Shown one piece after another: positions 41,880 through 50,048 of a stretch of 62,522 nt of DNA. The DNA comes from JAGVSR01 sp031413815 (lineage in GTDB: Bacteria; Pseudomonadota; Alphaproteobacteria; Rhizobiales; Hyphomicrobiaceae): positions 1-62,522 of the forward strand of contig JANOFU010000041.1 in NCBI GenBank assembly GCA_031413815.1. Direction: 5' to 3'. How positions within the stretch are numbered: position 1 is the first letter of the stretch; every line of letters begins with the position of its first letter. A program made the translations under genes and the position numbers. The notes beneath the pieces were generated by a model. That model did not search any database. It was given only the letters and a program-made list of their open reading frames with translations, and had not been told where the DNA came from.

Positions 41880-42652
41880 GGAGCAACCGCATGATCGTTC
41901 GGCATCCCTATCGGCGGATCGGTCAATTCATCCGCCAGCACTTCCGCGATGTGGCGGCAGGCCAGGCCGCGCCGGTCCCGCGAACATTTACCGGCAATGT
42001 TCATGAGACATCCAAGATCGCCAGACAACACCAGCGGGGTCTGTGACGCGGCCAAGTCGGCAACTTTCTTGGACAGGATGGCGTTCGAGATATCGGGATA
42101 CTTTTCTGCAAACAGCCCGCCGAACCCGCAGCAGGCGTCGGCGTTCTGGCTTTCGACAAGTTCGACGCCGGACATGGCCGACAACAGCTTGCGGGGTGCC
42201 GGCCGGATGCCCAATTCGCGCAAGCCCGAGCAGGCGTCGTGATAGGTGACGCGCCCCTTGTAGGTCCCGGGCACCGCTGTCACGCCGCGAATATGCACAA
42301 GAAACGAGGTCAGTTCATGGACCCGCTCGGCGAACGCGGCCGCCTCAGCTCGCAGTTGGGATGCATCATCATCGAACAGTTTGGGAACATGGAGTTTGAG
42401 CATCGCTGCGCACGACCCAGACGGCACCACAACATAGTCGCAGCCCGCAAATGCGCGGATCGTCTGCAGACCAATCGTGCGAGCCGAATACCGATCGCCG
42501 GAGTTGTACGCCGGTTGCCCACAGCAGGTTTGACCTATAGGCACGTCGACGGTGCAGCCAGACGCTTCGATCAGCTTGGCCGCGGCAAACCCAACCGATG
42601 GCCGGAACAGATCAACGAGGCAGGTGACGAACAGCCCAGCGCGCGGCTTCAA
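41876..42652 (-). CDS. lutA: LutA-type CCG-motif subunit of L-lactate oxidation
   Basis: The product is about 258 residues if it starts at the TTG at 42652, which has GGAG six bases upstream and gives the family length. The open frame reaches GTG at 42751, but the extra 33 residues are not family-like. Two CCG domains: VPIGQTCCGQPAYNSGD and CDYVVVPSGSCAAML in the first, YHDACSGLRELG and ADACCGFGG in the second. LutA binds iron-sulfur centres in the LutABC complex that oxidises L-lactate. First gene of lutABC, 147 bases after lysR on the same strand. Confidence 0.88.
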   Translation of the reverse strand: MKPRAGLFVTCLVDLFRPSVGFAAAKLIEASGCTVDVPIGQTCCGQPAYNSGDRYSARTIGLQTIRAFAGCDYVVVPSGSCAAMLKLHVPKLFDDDASQLRAEAAAFAERVHELTSFLVHIRGVTAVPGTYKGRVTYHDACSGLRELGIRPAPRKLLSAMSGVELVESQNADACCGFGGLFAEKYPDISNAILSKKVADLAASQTPLVLSGDLGCLMNIAGKCSRDRRGLACRHIAEVLADELTDPPIGMPNDHAVAP

Positions 42653-42799
42653 GGGATACTCCGGTTTTTGGGCGATGCTAGCCGCAACCGTTATTGAAGT
42701 CGCCCCCGTTAGGCAATGATTGCGTTGCACGAAAAGTTTGGGAGAGAGCACCGTTTCACCGCCCCCTCCCCGCTCCCCCGGTTACGTGATGCGGCAGTC

Positions 42800-43795
42800 T
42801 CAGGCGGCCTTGACGGCTCGCTTCGCTGTCACTTTCACTGGCGCTTTTGCAGCGGTGGTCTTATTACGGCCGAGATCGAGCCCGCGGTCCCAGTATGGGT
42901 CAAGGCCGAAGTGTTCGCCCAAGAATTCCAGAAAGGCGTTGACCTTGGCTGGCATGAAGTCGCGTGACGGATAGACCGCGTAAATCGCCATTTTTGACGA
43001 CCCGCGGTACTGCGGCAGCACAACCTTCAAAGCGCCGCTCTTGATTTCAGGTCCGATTTCCCAGGTGCCGCGCAGGCCGAGACCGAGGCCCGACAGCAGC
43101 GTTTCCCGGATCAATTCAGCCGAGTTCGACCGGATATTGCCCTTGACGCGGACGTGCTGCTGACCATCGGGACCCTCCACCGACCAAGCCTCTTGAGCCC
43201 CGGCCGACAAGCAGTTGTGGTTCTCAAGATCGGCCAGAGATTTGGGCATGCCATGCTTATCGAGGTAGCTGGGAGCCGCAACGATGACGCGCGTGTCGGG
43301 CGACAACTTGCGGGCCACGAGCGAGGAGTCTTCGAGTTCGCCGATGCGAATTGCCACGTCGAAGCCGTCGCGGATGATATCGACGAAGTTGTCGGTCAGA
43401 TGGAAATCGAGTTGAATTTCTGGGTACCGCTCCAGAAACTTGGGCAGGTACGGCGCGACGTGGAAGCGGCTGAACGATGTGGGCGCGGTGACTTTCAGCG
43501 CGCCGCGCGGGTTGGTATTGCGGCGGCTGACAAAGTCATCGGCTTCCGCCACAAGGCTCAAGATATCGACCACGCGCTTGAAGTAGCCTTCGCCAGTTTC
43601 CGTCAGCGTCAGCTGGCGCGTCGTACGCTGGAACAGCCGCGCGCCAAGCCGTTCTTCCAGAAGGCTGATCCGCTTGGAGACGACGGCGGGAGAGAGCCCC
43701 ATTTCGCGGCCCGCTGCCGACATATTGCCGGTACGCGCGACGCGTGCGAAAATGTCAAAATCGCTGATAGCGGTCACGGGACGCCCCTTCTCCAA
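42800..43795 (-). CDS. LysR-family transcriptional regulator
   Basis: The product is 331 residues. A winged helix-turn-helix covers about 10-68 (ARTGNMSAAGREMGLSPAVVSKRISLLEERLG). A periplasmic-binding-like effector domain follows to about residue 300. The Lys/Ala-rich C-terminal tail (AKAPVKVTAKRAVKAA) is an unusual extension. It lies between lutABC (same strand, downstream) and the divergent glcDEF, so it likely controls one or both in response to a 2-hydroxyacid such as glycolate or lactate. The effector is inferred from context only. Confidence 0.88.
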   Translation of the reverse strand: MEKGRPVTAISDFDIFARVARTGNMSAAGREMGLSPAVVSKRISLLEERLGARLFQRTTRQLTLTETGEGYFKRVVDILSLVAEADDFVSRRNTNPRGALKVTAPTSFSRFHVAPYLPKFLERYPEIQLDFHLTDNFVDIIRDGFDVAIRIGELEDSSLVARKLSPDTRVIVAAPSYLDKHGMPKSLADLENHNCLSAGAQEAWSVEGPDGQQHVRVKGNIRSNSAELIRETLLSGLGLGLRGTWEIGPEIKSGALKVVLPQYRGSSKMAIYAVYPSRDFMPAKVNAFLEFLGEHFGLDPYWDRGLDLGRNKTTAAKAPVKVTAKRAVKAA

Positions 43796-43890
43796 TTTGC
43801 CCCTGCAGGATGCAAGGTCCTTCGCCGTTTTGTTGATTATCCTTTCGGGTGACTAAAGTGTGTCATCGCGTCGCCAAATTAGCATAAGTC

Positions 43891-43909
43891 TTTCAAAATA
43901 TCGTTGAAA
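43891..43909. promoter_or_regulatory. Candidate LysR-type operator
   Basis: TTTCAA, seven bases, TTGAAA: an inverted repeat in the AT-rich 223-base gap between lysR and glcD. Its length and dyad form suit a LysR-type binding site, but a T-N11-A core is not exact. Confidence 0.4.
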
Positions 43910-44018
43910 AATTTATTTCGAGCATTTGTTGGGAGAAATTGCCGTGAAAACAGCAATTTGGCATAGTTAAACAGAACCACACGCCGCCGGTTCGTCCGGA
44001 CAGACATAAGGGACCGCG

Positions 44019-45506
44019 ATGTCTTCGATTGAATTGCCCCTCCCCGAACCTTCGATCCTCGCGCGCCGCGATGAGATCGTGCGGGATCTGATTGCAATTG
44101 CAGGGCGCGACAGCGTCATCGCCGACGAAGATGGGCGGCGCGCGTACGAAACCGATGCCTTCACAGCCTACCGGTGCATGCCGCTGGCCGTCGTTTTGCC
44201 GGTCACAACCGACGGCGTGTCGAAGGTTTTGAAGTACTGCAATGCCAACGGCATCAAGGTCATCCCGCGCGGGGCGGGCACGTCGTTATGTGGCGGCGCT
44301 TTGCCGGCGGAAGATGCCGTCGTTGTCGGCGTGTCGCGGATGTCGAAACTTCTGGACGTCGACTACGACGGCCGCTGGGCGCGCGTCGAAACGGGCATCA
44401 CCAATCTGGCCATCTCCGCTGCTGTCGGCGCCAACGGCTTCTTCTATGCGCCCGACCCATCAAGCCAGCTCGCCTGCACGCTAGCAGGCAATCTCGCCAT
44501 GAATTCCGGCGGCGCTCATTGCTTGAAGTACGGCGTCACGACCAACAACGTGATGGGCGTGAAAATTGTACTGATGGACGGATCGGTCGTCGACATCGGC
44601 GGACAGTACCTCGACTCCGAAGGCTATGACTTCTTAAGTCTCGTTATCGGGTCAGAGGGTCAGCTGGGCATCATTACCGAAGCGACCGTTCGCATTCTAA
44701 GGCAAGCCGAAGGCGCCAAGCCCATGCTGCTCGGGTTCGAGTCAACCGATAAGGCCAGCATCTGTGTCGCGCGCATTATTGCCTCTGGGATCATTCCCGT
44801 GGCCATCGAATTCATGGATAAGCCGGCCATCGAAGTCTGCGAGGCGTTTGCAAAAGCCGGCTACCCGCTGGATGTCGCGGCCTTGTTGATTGTCGAGGTC
44901 GAGGGGTCGGATGAGGAGATTGCCGACCGGCTGGGCTACATCGCTGGCATCGCACAGGAGCTCAACCCCTTGTCGATCGTTGTCAGCGCGAACGAAGCCC
45001 AGAGCGCAAAAATCTGGAAAGGCCGCAAGTCGGCGTTTGGTGCCATCGGGCGGCTTGCCGACTATCTGTGCATGGACGGCACCATTCCACTCGGTCACCT
45101 GCCAAATGTCCTGGAGCAGATCACCGAAATCTGCGGCCGGTACGGTCTCAAAGTTGCAAACATTTTTCATGCCGGAGACGGCAACCTTCATCCTCTCATC
45201 ATGTATGATGCCAACGATCCCCGTCAGTCGGAGAGGGCCGAGCAGGCGGGTGCGGAAATTCTCAAACTTTGCGTGTCAGTCGGCGGCTGCCTGACCGGTG
45301 AGCACGGGGTCGGCATCGAAAAACGCGACCTCATGCGGGTCCAATTCTCCGAAACGGATCTCGCCGTGCAAATGCGCATTAAGACGCTGTTTGATCCGCA
45401 GTGGCTTCTCAATCCCGCCAAGGTTTTCCCGCTCGATGGCCGTCCGGTATTGGACAGTCCTCAAGCCCCCAAACCCCAGCCCGATGTGCAACCCGTCGCC
45501 GCCTAA
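44019..45506 (+). CDS. glcD: GlcD-type FAD-linked subunit of glycolate/lactate oxidase
   Basis: The product is 495 residues. An FAD-binding type 4 domain covers about 40-220 (VIPRGAGTSLCGGALP, NSGGAHCLKYGVTTNNV). The FAD-linked oxidase C-terminal domain contains the FHAGDGNLHPLI metal/substrate region and ends with GEHGVGIEKRDLM. It transfers electrons from glycolate, or possibly D-lactate, to the quinone pool with GlcE and GlcF. The ATG is preceded by AAGGGA. It is followed after 15 bases by glcE. Confidence 0.94.
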   Translation: MSSIELPLPEPSILARRDEIVRDLIAIAGRDSVIADEDGRRAYETDAFTAYRCMPLAVVLPVTTDGVSKVLKYCNANGIKVIPRGAGTSLCGGALPAEDAVVVGVSRMSKLLDVDYDGRWARVETGITNLAISAAVGANGFFYAPDPSSQLACTLAGNLAMNSGGAHCLKYGVTTNNVMGVKIVLMDGSVVDIGGQYLDSEGYDFLSLVIGSEGQLGIITEATVRILRQAEGAKPMLLGFESTDKASICVARIIASGIIPVAIEFMDKPAIEVCEAFAKAGYPLDVAALLIVEVEGSDEEIADRLGYIAGIAQELNPLSIVVSANEAQSAKIWKGRKSAFGAIGRLADYLCMDGTIPLGHLPNVLEQITEICGRYGLKVANIFHAGDGNLHPLIMYDANDPRQSERAEQAGAEILKLCVSVGGCLTGEHGVGIEKRDLMRVQFSETDLAVQMRIKTLFDPQWLLNPAKVFPLDGRPVLDSPQAPKPQPDVQPVAA

Positions 45507-45521
45507 TCAGGACCCATCCAC

Positions 45522-46742
45522 GTGAACGACGTCTTGCGGCCAGCGGCAGACTGGGAACTGAAAAGCATGATCACCGCGCTCGGTGAGCAGCGCATTTCGA
45601 TTGAGATCATCGGCGCAGGCACCAAGCGCGGCATCGGCCGGCCTGTCGCAACGTCTGCACTCCTGACGACGGCCAGTTTGCGAGGCATCCCCCTTTATGA
45701 ACCGACGGAACTCGTGATGTCGGCGCGATCCGGCACGTCTCTGTCGCAAATCGAGGTCGAACTCGGCGCGCGCGGCCAGATGCTGCCGTTCGAACCGCTC
45801 GAATTGGGGCCAGCGTTCGGGATGCCAGCTGGCGCGCAAACGATCGGCTCTGTGTTCATCACCAACAACTCCGGCGCCCGCCGCATTGCGGTGGGATCGG
45901 CCCGGGACCATTTGCTGGGAGCGCGCGGCGTCAACGGCCGGGCCGAACAGTTCAAGTCCGGCGGCCGTGTCATGAAGAACGTCACAGGTTACGATGTCGC
46001 CCGCGCGCTGACAGGAAGTTGGGGCACCCTCGCGGTCGTCACCGAAGTCACGTTCAAGGTCGCGCCGCTGCCAGATGATATGGTAACGCTGCTTTATCCT
46101 GGGTTGCCGGACGATCTCGCCGTTGAACTCATGTGTGCGGCCGTTGGCTCGCCTTTTGAAGTGTCAGGCACCACGCATTTGCCGGCTGCTCACGCTGCAC
46201 GCCTGCAAACACCCGGTGTTGCGGCCCTGAGCGCTCCTGTTACCGCGATCCGCATTGAGAACTTCATGAAGTCGGTTCTATACCGCAAGAGCCGGCTGGC
46301 GGAGGCGCTGAAGGCCTACGGCGTGCCGGTTGAACTTGATCTGGAAAAGTCGCTTCAGTTCTGGGCCGAGCTGCGGCGGATGGCGATGCTGCCGTTTGGA
46401 CCGTCATTCGTATGGCGGATCTCGACGGCGCCAAAAGCCGCGCCGTTGCTCGTCTCCAACATCCGCCGTCATATGCCAGCCGAAGCCATGTATGATTGGT
46501 CCGGTGGGTTGATTTGGCTGGAAACTCCGCCGTCGGCGGATGCGGGTGCAGCCGATGTCCGGCGGGCTGTCGCGATGCACGGCGGACACGCGACGCTCAT
46601 TCGTGCTGACAGCGCGGTGCGCCACTCCGTTGAAGTTTTCCAGCCTCTATCGGCTGGGCTCGAGCGCTTAACACGCGGCTTAAAACAAGCGTTTGATCCC
46701 CTGGGCCTTCTCAATCCAGGCCGCATGTACGCAACAGTCTAA
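45522..46742 (+). CDS. glcE: GlcE-type FAD-binding subunit of glycolate oxidase
   Basis: The product is 406 residues. The FAD-binding type 4 domain contains IEIIGAGTKRGIGRP, EPTELVMSARSGTSLSQIE and ITNNSGARRIAVGSARDHLLG. It is shorter than GlcD, as expected, and lacks GlcD's C-terminal catalytic region. The start is a GTG at 45522 with CAGGA upstream. It forms the membrane-associated complex with GlcD and the iron-sulfur subunit GlcF, and lies between them. Confidence 0.92.
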   Translation: MNDVLRPAADWELKSMITALGEQRISIEIIGAGTKRGIGRPVATSALLTTASLRGIPLYEPTELVMSARSGTSLSQIEVELGARGQMLPFEPLELGPAFGMPAGAQTIGSVFITNNSGARRIAVGSARDHLLGARGVNGRAEQFKSGGRVMKNVTGYDVARALTGSWGTLAVVTEVTFKVAPLPDDMVTLLYPGLPDDLAVELMCAAVGSPFEVSGTTHLPAAHAARLQTPGVAALSAPVTAIRIENFMKSVLYRKSRLAEALKAYGVPVELDLEKSLQFWAELRRMAMLPFGPSFVWRISTAPKAAPLLVSNIRRHMPAEAMYDWSGGLIWLETPPSADAGAADVRRAVAMHGGHATLIRADSAVRHSVEVFQPLSAGLERLTRGLKQAFDPLGLLNPGRMYATV

Positions 46743-46801
46743 GACAACCAGGGCCACCGCCACACGGGCGAACGCGAACCGAACGGGGCATGTGTTACAC
46801 G

Positions 46802-48169
46802 ATGCAGACCAACTTCAGCGCGGAGCAGTTGACCGATACCCGCACGGCTGAGGCGGACCGGATATTGCGCCGCTGCGTGCACTGCGGGCTGTGTACCGCT
46901 GTCTGCTCGACCTACGTCATCCTGGGCGACGAACGCGACAGCCCGCGCGGCCGCATCTACCTCATGAAGGATATGTTCGAGCGCGGCCGCGATCCGAGCA
47001 ACGAAGTGCGTCACCACATCGACCGCTGCTTGTCGTGCCTGTCGTGCATGACGACGTGTCCATCGGGCGTTGATTACATGCATCTGGTCGATCATGCCCG
47101 CGCCCATATTGAAGAGCGCGGCACACGCAGTTTCAAAGACCGCACGATGCGCAACCTACTGGCGTATGTGGTTCCCCATCCCCGCCGCTTCCGGTGGGCC
47201 CTGAAGGCGGCTCCGTTGGGACGCCCGTTCACGGGCCTGATGCGCAGGCTCGGCTGGAAAGAGCTCGCCGCCATGATCACCATGGCGCCCACCTCTTTGC
47301 CTGCCGCACCGAAATTTGAAGGTCCGGGAACTGCGGCCACCAAGGCGGAACGCCGCGCGCGCGTCATCATGCTGGCTGGCTGCGCCCAGCAGGTCTTGAA
47401 GCCCAGCATCAACGACGCGACTATCCGGTTGCTCGCTAAGCGCGGCATCGACGTCATCGTCGCCAATGGTGCGGGCTGTTGCGGGGCGCTCGTCCATCAT
47501 CTCGGCAAAGAAGCGGACGCAAAGGTGCAAGTAAAGCGCAATGTCGATGCTTGGACCAAGGAGCTGGCCAAGGACAAGATCGACGCCATCCTGATCAACG
47601 CGTCGGGTTGCGGCACCATGGTCAAGGATTACGGCCATGTTCTGAAAGATGATCCGGACTACGCAGACAAAGCCAAAACGATTTCGGCGATGACCCGCGA
47701 CATCAGTGAATTTCTCGCCGCCTTCGAGATCGGCGCACCGGTTCGCTGGTCTTCAATCAAAGTGGCGTATCATTCGGCGTGTTCGATGCAGCACGGGCAG
47801 GGGATCACGGAAGATCCGAAGTTTCTTCTCAAGCAAGCGGGGTACAGTGTCGTGGATGTTCCCGAAGGGCACATTTGCTGTGGCTCAGCGGGCACCTACA
47901 ATATTCTGCAACCCGACCTCGCCGGCGAGTTGCGCGAACGCAAAGTGAAGAACATCAAGTCGACCCGGCCCGATGTTGTCGCCGCCGGCAATATCGGCTG
48001 TATCACCCACCTGTCGTCTGGAATGGACATTCCAATCGTCCACACGGTCGAGCTGCTTGACTGGGCTTATGGTGGTCCTGTGCCTAAGGGCCTCGAACAC
48101 CTTCAGAAATTTGTTTCTGATGTGCCGAGGCCGCAAAGGGCAGTAGAGGATTACATCGAGGCGCGGTAG
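46802..48169 (+). CDS. glcF: GlcF-type iron-sulfur subunit of glycolate oxidase
   Basis: The product is about 455 residues. Two 4Fe-4S motifs at the N-terminus, CVHCGLCTAVCSTY and CLSCLSCMTTCPSGVDY, are followed by two CCG domains, with GAGCCGALVHH, YHSACSMQHGQG and HICCGSAGTYNILQ. The ATG at 46802 gives the usual MQTNFS start of GlcF. An in-frame ATG at 46790 would add four residues. It closes the glcDEF operon. The next gene is hen1, 57 bases on, which is functionally unrelated. Confidence 0.93.
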   Translation: MQTNFSAEQLTDTRTAEADRILRRCVHCGLCTAVCSTYVILGDERDSPRGRIYLMKDMFERGRDPSNEVRHHIDRCLSCLSCMTTCPSGVDYMHLVDHARAHIEERGTRSFKDRTMRNLLAYVVPHPRRFRWALKAAPLGRPFTGLMRRLGWKELAAMITMAPTSLPAAPKFEGPGTAATKAERRARVIMLAGCAQQVLKPSINDATIRLLAKRGIDVIVANGAGCCGALVHHLGKEADAKVQVKRNVDAWTKELAKDKIDAILINASGCGTMVKDYGHVLKDDPDYADKAKTISAMTRDISEFLAAFEIGAPVRWSSIKVAYHSACSMQHGQGITEDPKFLLKQAGYSVVDVPEGHICCGSAGTYNILQPDLAGELRERKVKNIKSTRPDVVAAGNIGCITHLSSGMDIPIVHTVELLDWAYGGPVPKGLEHLQKFVSDVPRPQRAVEDYIEAR

Positions 48170-48226
48170 AGGGGGTTGGCCTTCTCATCGCAGCGCCGAA
48201 ACCTCCAACAGTCATCCAACTCAATC

Positions 48227-49684
48227 ATGCTGCTGACCATCACAACGACGCACCGACCGGCGAGCGATCTCGGATTTCTGCTGCACAAGAACCCGGGGCG
48301 TGTCCACGATATGCCGCTGGCATTCGGCCGCGCTGTCTTGTTCTACCCCGAGGTCAGCGAAACGAGTGCCACGTTTGTCTTGGCGCTGGACGTTGATCCC
48401 GTTGCGCTTGTGCGCGGCAAAGGCCAGGGCAAAAGCAGCGGCGGGTTGCTCGACCAGTACGTCAACGACCGGCCTTACGCTGCATCATCGTTTCTGTCCG
48501 TCGCCATCGCCAAAACCTTGCGCAATGCGCTCGGTGGCAGCTCGAAGGAGCGGCCGGATCTCGCCATGCTGGCGATCCCGCTTGAGGCCCGCATTCTGCC
48601 GCTTCCCGTGCGCGGGTCCGAAGGGCTCGTGGAAAAGCTATTCAAGCCTCTTGGCTACGACATCACCATCGAGCCCATCCCGCTCGACGACAAATGGCCA
48701 GAGTGGGGCCCAAGTCCCTATGTCGCGATGACACTGCGGGCGACGTGCCGCCTGCGCGATCTGCTGGCTCATTTGTATGTGTTGATCCCGGTGCTCGACA
48801 AACAAAAGCACTACTTCGTCGAGCGCAGCGAGTTGGAAAAGCTCCTCGATAAAGGCGAGGGTTGGCTTGCTCAGCATCCATCCAAAGAGCTGATTGCCAA
48901 TCGCTATTTGCGCTTCAAAAAGTCGTGGACGAAGGAAGTTTTGGAACGGCTGGGCGAAGACGGGCCGGTGGTCACCGAAGACGACGTGGTCGAGGTGGCT
49001 GCTCCGGCTGAGGCAGCGGGTGACGAACCTATTGTCGAAATGAAGAAGGACGCCGCCGAAGAAGCGCTGGAAAAACCCATTCGCCTGCATGAGTTGCGGC
49101 TTGATACGGTGGCAGCCGTGCTGAAAGACAAAGGTGCGCGCCGCGTCGTCGATTTGGGCTGCGGGTCCGGCAAACTCTTGAAGCGGCTATTGTCGGAAAA
49201 GCAGTTCACCGAGGTGCTGGGCGTGGACGTTTCGAGCATCAGCCTTGAAATGGCCGAGCGCCGCCTGAAATTCGACAGGATGAGCGAGCGGCAGTTGAAG
49301 CGCATCAGGATCGTGCAGGGCGCACTCACTTACCGCGACCGCCGCATCGAAGGCTACGACGGCGCGGCCCTCGTCGAAGTCATCGAGCACTTGGAGCCCG
49401 ATCGCTTGGCAGCCCTTGAGCGCGTGCTGTTCGAGGCGGCCAAGCCCGGCGTGGTCGTGATCACGACCCCCAACAGCGAATACAACGCCAAGTTCGAAGG
49501 CATGAAGCCCGGCCAGATGCGCCACGCCGATCATCGCTTCGAATGGACACGGGCAGAATTCGAAGCCTGGGCCAAGCCCGTGGCTGAGAGATGTGGCTAT
49601 ACCGTTGCGTTCTCCGGCATTGGCGAAGAAGACGCCGCGCTCGGGGCTCCGTCGCAAATGGCGGTGTTTGAGAAAACTGCATAG
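48227..49684 (+). CDS. hen1: Hen1, 3'-terminal RNA ribose 2'-O-methyltransferase
   Basis: The product is about 485 residues. The bacterial Hen1 N-terminal domain (about 1-245) contains HKNPGRVHDMPLAFGRAVLF and YFVERSELEKLLDKGEGWL. The C-terminal methyltransferase (about 290-480) has the SAM-binding VVDLGCGSGKLLKRLL and the Hen1 metal site: EVIEHLEP and RHADHRFEWTRAEFEAW, with the Glu/Glu/His/His set that binds manganese. Bacterial Hen1 methylates the 2'-OH of the 3' end of broken RNA, usually tRNA, before Pnkp reseals it, which blocks further ribotoxin cleavage. The ATG at 48227 gives the family N-terminus. Confidence 0.95.
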   Translation: MLLTITTTHRPASDLGFLLHKNPGRVHDMPLAFGRAVLFYPEVSETSATFVLALDVDPVALVRGKGQGKSSGGLLDQYVNDRPYAASSFLSVAIAKTLRNALGGSSKERPDLAMLAIPLEARILPLPVRGSEGLVEKLFKPLGYDITIEPIPLDDKWPEWGPSPYVAMTLRATCRLRDLLAHLYVLIPVLDKQKHYFVERSELEKLLDKGEGWLAQHPSKELIANRYLRFKKSWTKEVLERLGEDGPVVTEDDVVEVAAPAEAAGDEPIVEMKKDAAEEALEKPIRLHELRLDTVAAVLKDKGARRVVDLGCGSGKLLKRLLSEKQFTEVLGVDVSSISLEMAERRLKFDRMSERQLKRIRIVQGALTYRDRRIEGYDGAALVEVIEHLEPDRLAALERVLFEAAKPGVVVITTPNSEYNAKFEGMKPGQMRHADHRFEWTRAEFEAWAKPVAERCGYTVAFSGIGEEDAALGAPSQMAVFEKTA

Positions 49685-49719
49685 GTGCCGTACAACAGAG
49701 CCACACCGGATATCAATGC

Positions 49720-49965
49720 ATGATGCAAAAATTACCCTCAAAAATCGCGCCAACGGGCGACGTCACACATCAGCAGTCGCTAGCGGACCTCTATCACCGC
49801 GCCTTTGCCGAGTTTGGCGCGCGCGCACTTTTGAACATGGTCGAACTAGAACAGCCCACACCTGCAACAGCACTCATTGTTGCGCGGCGGCTTCGCGTTG
49901 AGGGCAATCTGGAAGCACGCCAGTTGGCAGAGGATATTGAGGCGATGGCCAATGCCCATCGCTAG
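49720..49965 (+). CDS. Small helical protein between hen1 and pnkp
   Basis: The product is 81 residues, probably all-helical and soluble: SLADLYHRAFAEFGARALLN, then TPATALIVARRLRVEGNLEA and ARQLAEDIEAMAN. It is not one of the known Pnkp-Hen1 partners. It starts 36 bases after hen1 and ends 84 bases before pnkp on the same strand, so it would be made with the repair cassette. No clear ribosome site is seen before the ATG at 49720. It could be a passenger or a modulating partner. Confidence 0.55.
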   Translation: MMQKLPSKIAPTGDVTHQQSLADLYHRAFAEFGARALLNMVELEQPTPATALIVARRLRVEGNLEARQLAEDIEAMANAHR

Positions 49966-50048
49966 GATCCAGCGGGGCCACTGGCCGTCCTCCCCAGGAC
50001 TCTCGTCGGCCATGTTGGAAAAGCTGCAGCGGCAAGTCCCCTAGTACG

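Noticed and set aside
40365..41894. A 509-codon plus-strand open frame opposite lutC and lutB
   Set aside because: It runs antisense to two genes with strong motifs. It is a by-product of GC-rich codon use and shows no domain or ribosome site.
42653..42751. N-terminal extension of lutA to a GTG at 42751
   Set aside because: The added residues are unlike LutA. The TTG at 42652 has a well-placed GGAG and gives the usual length.
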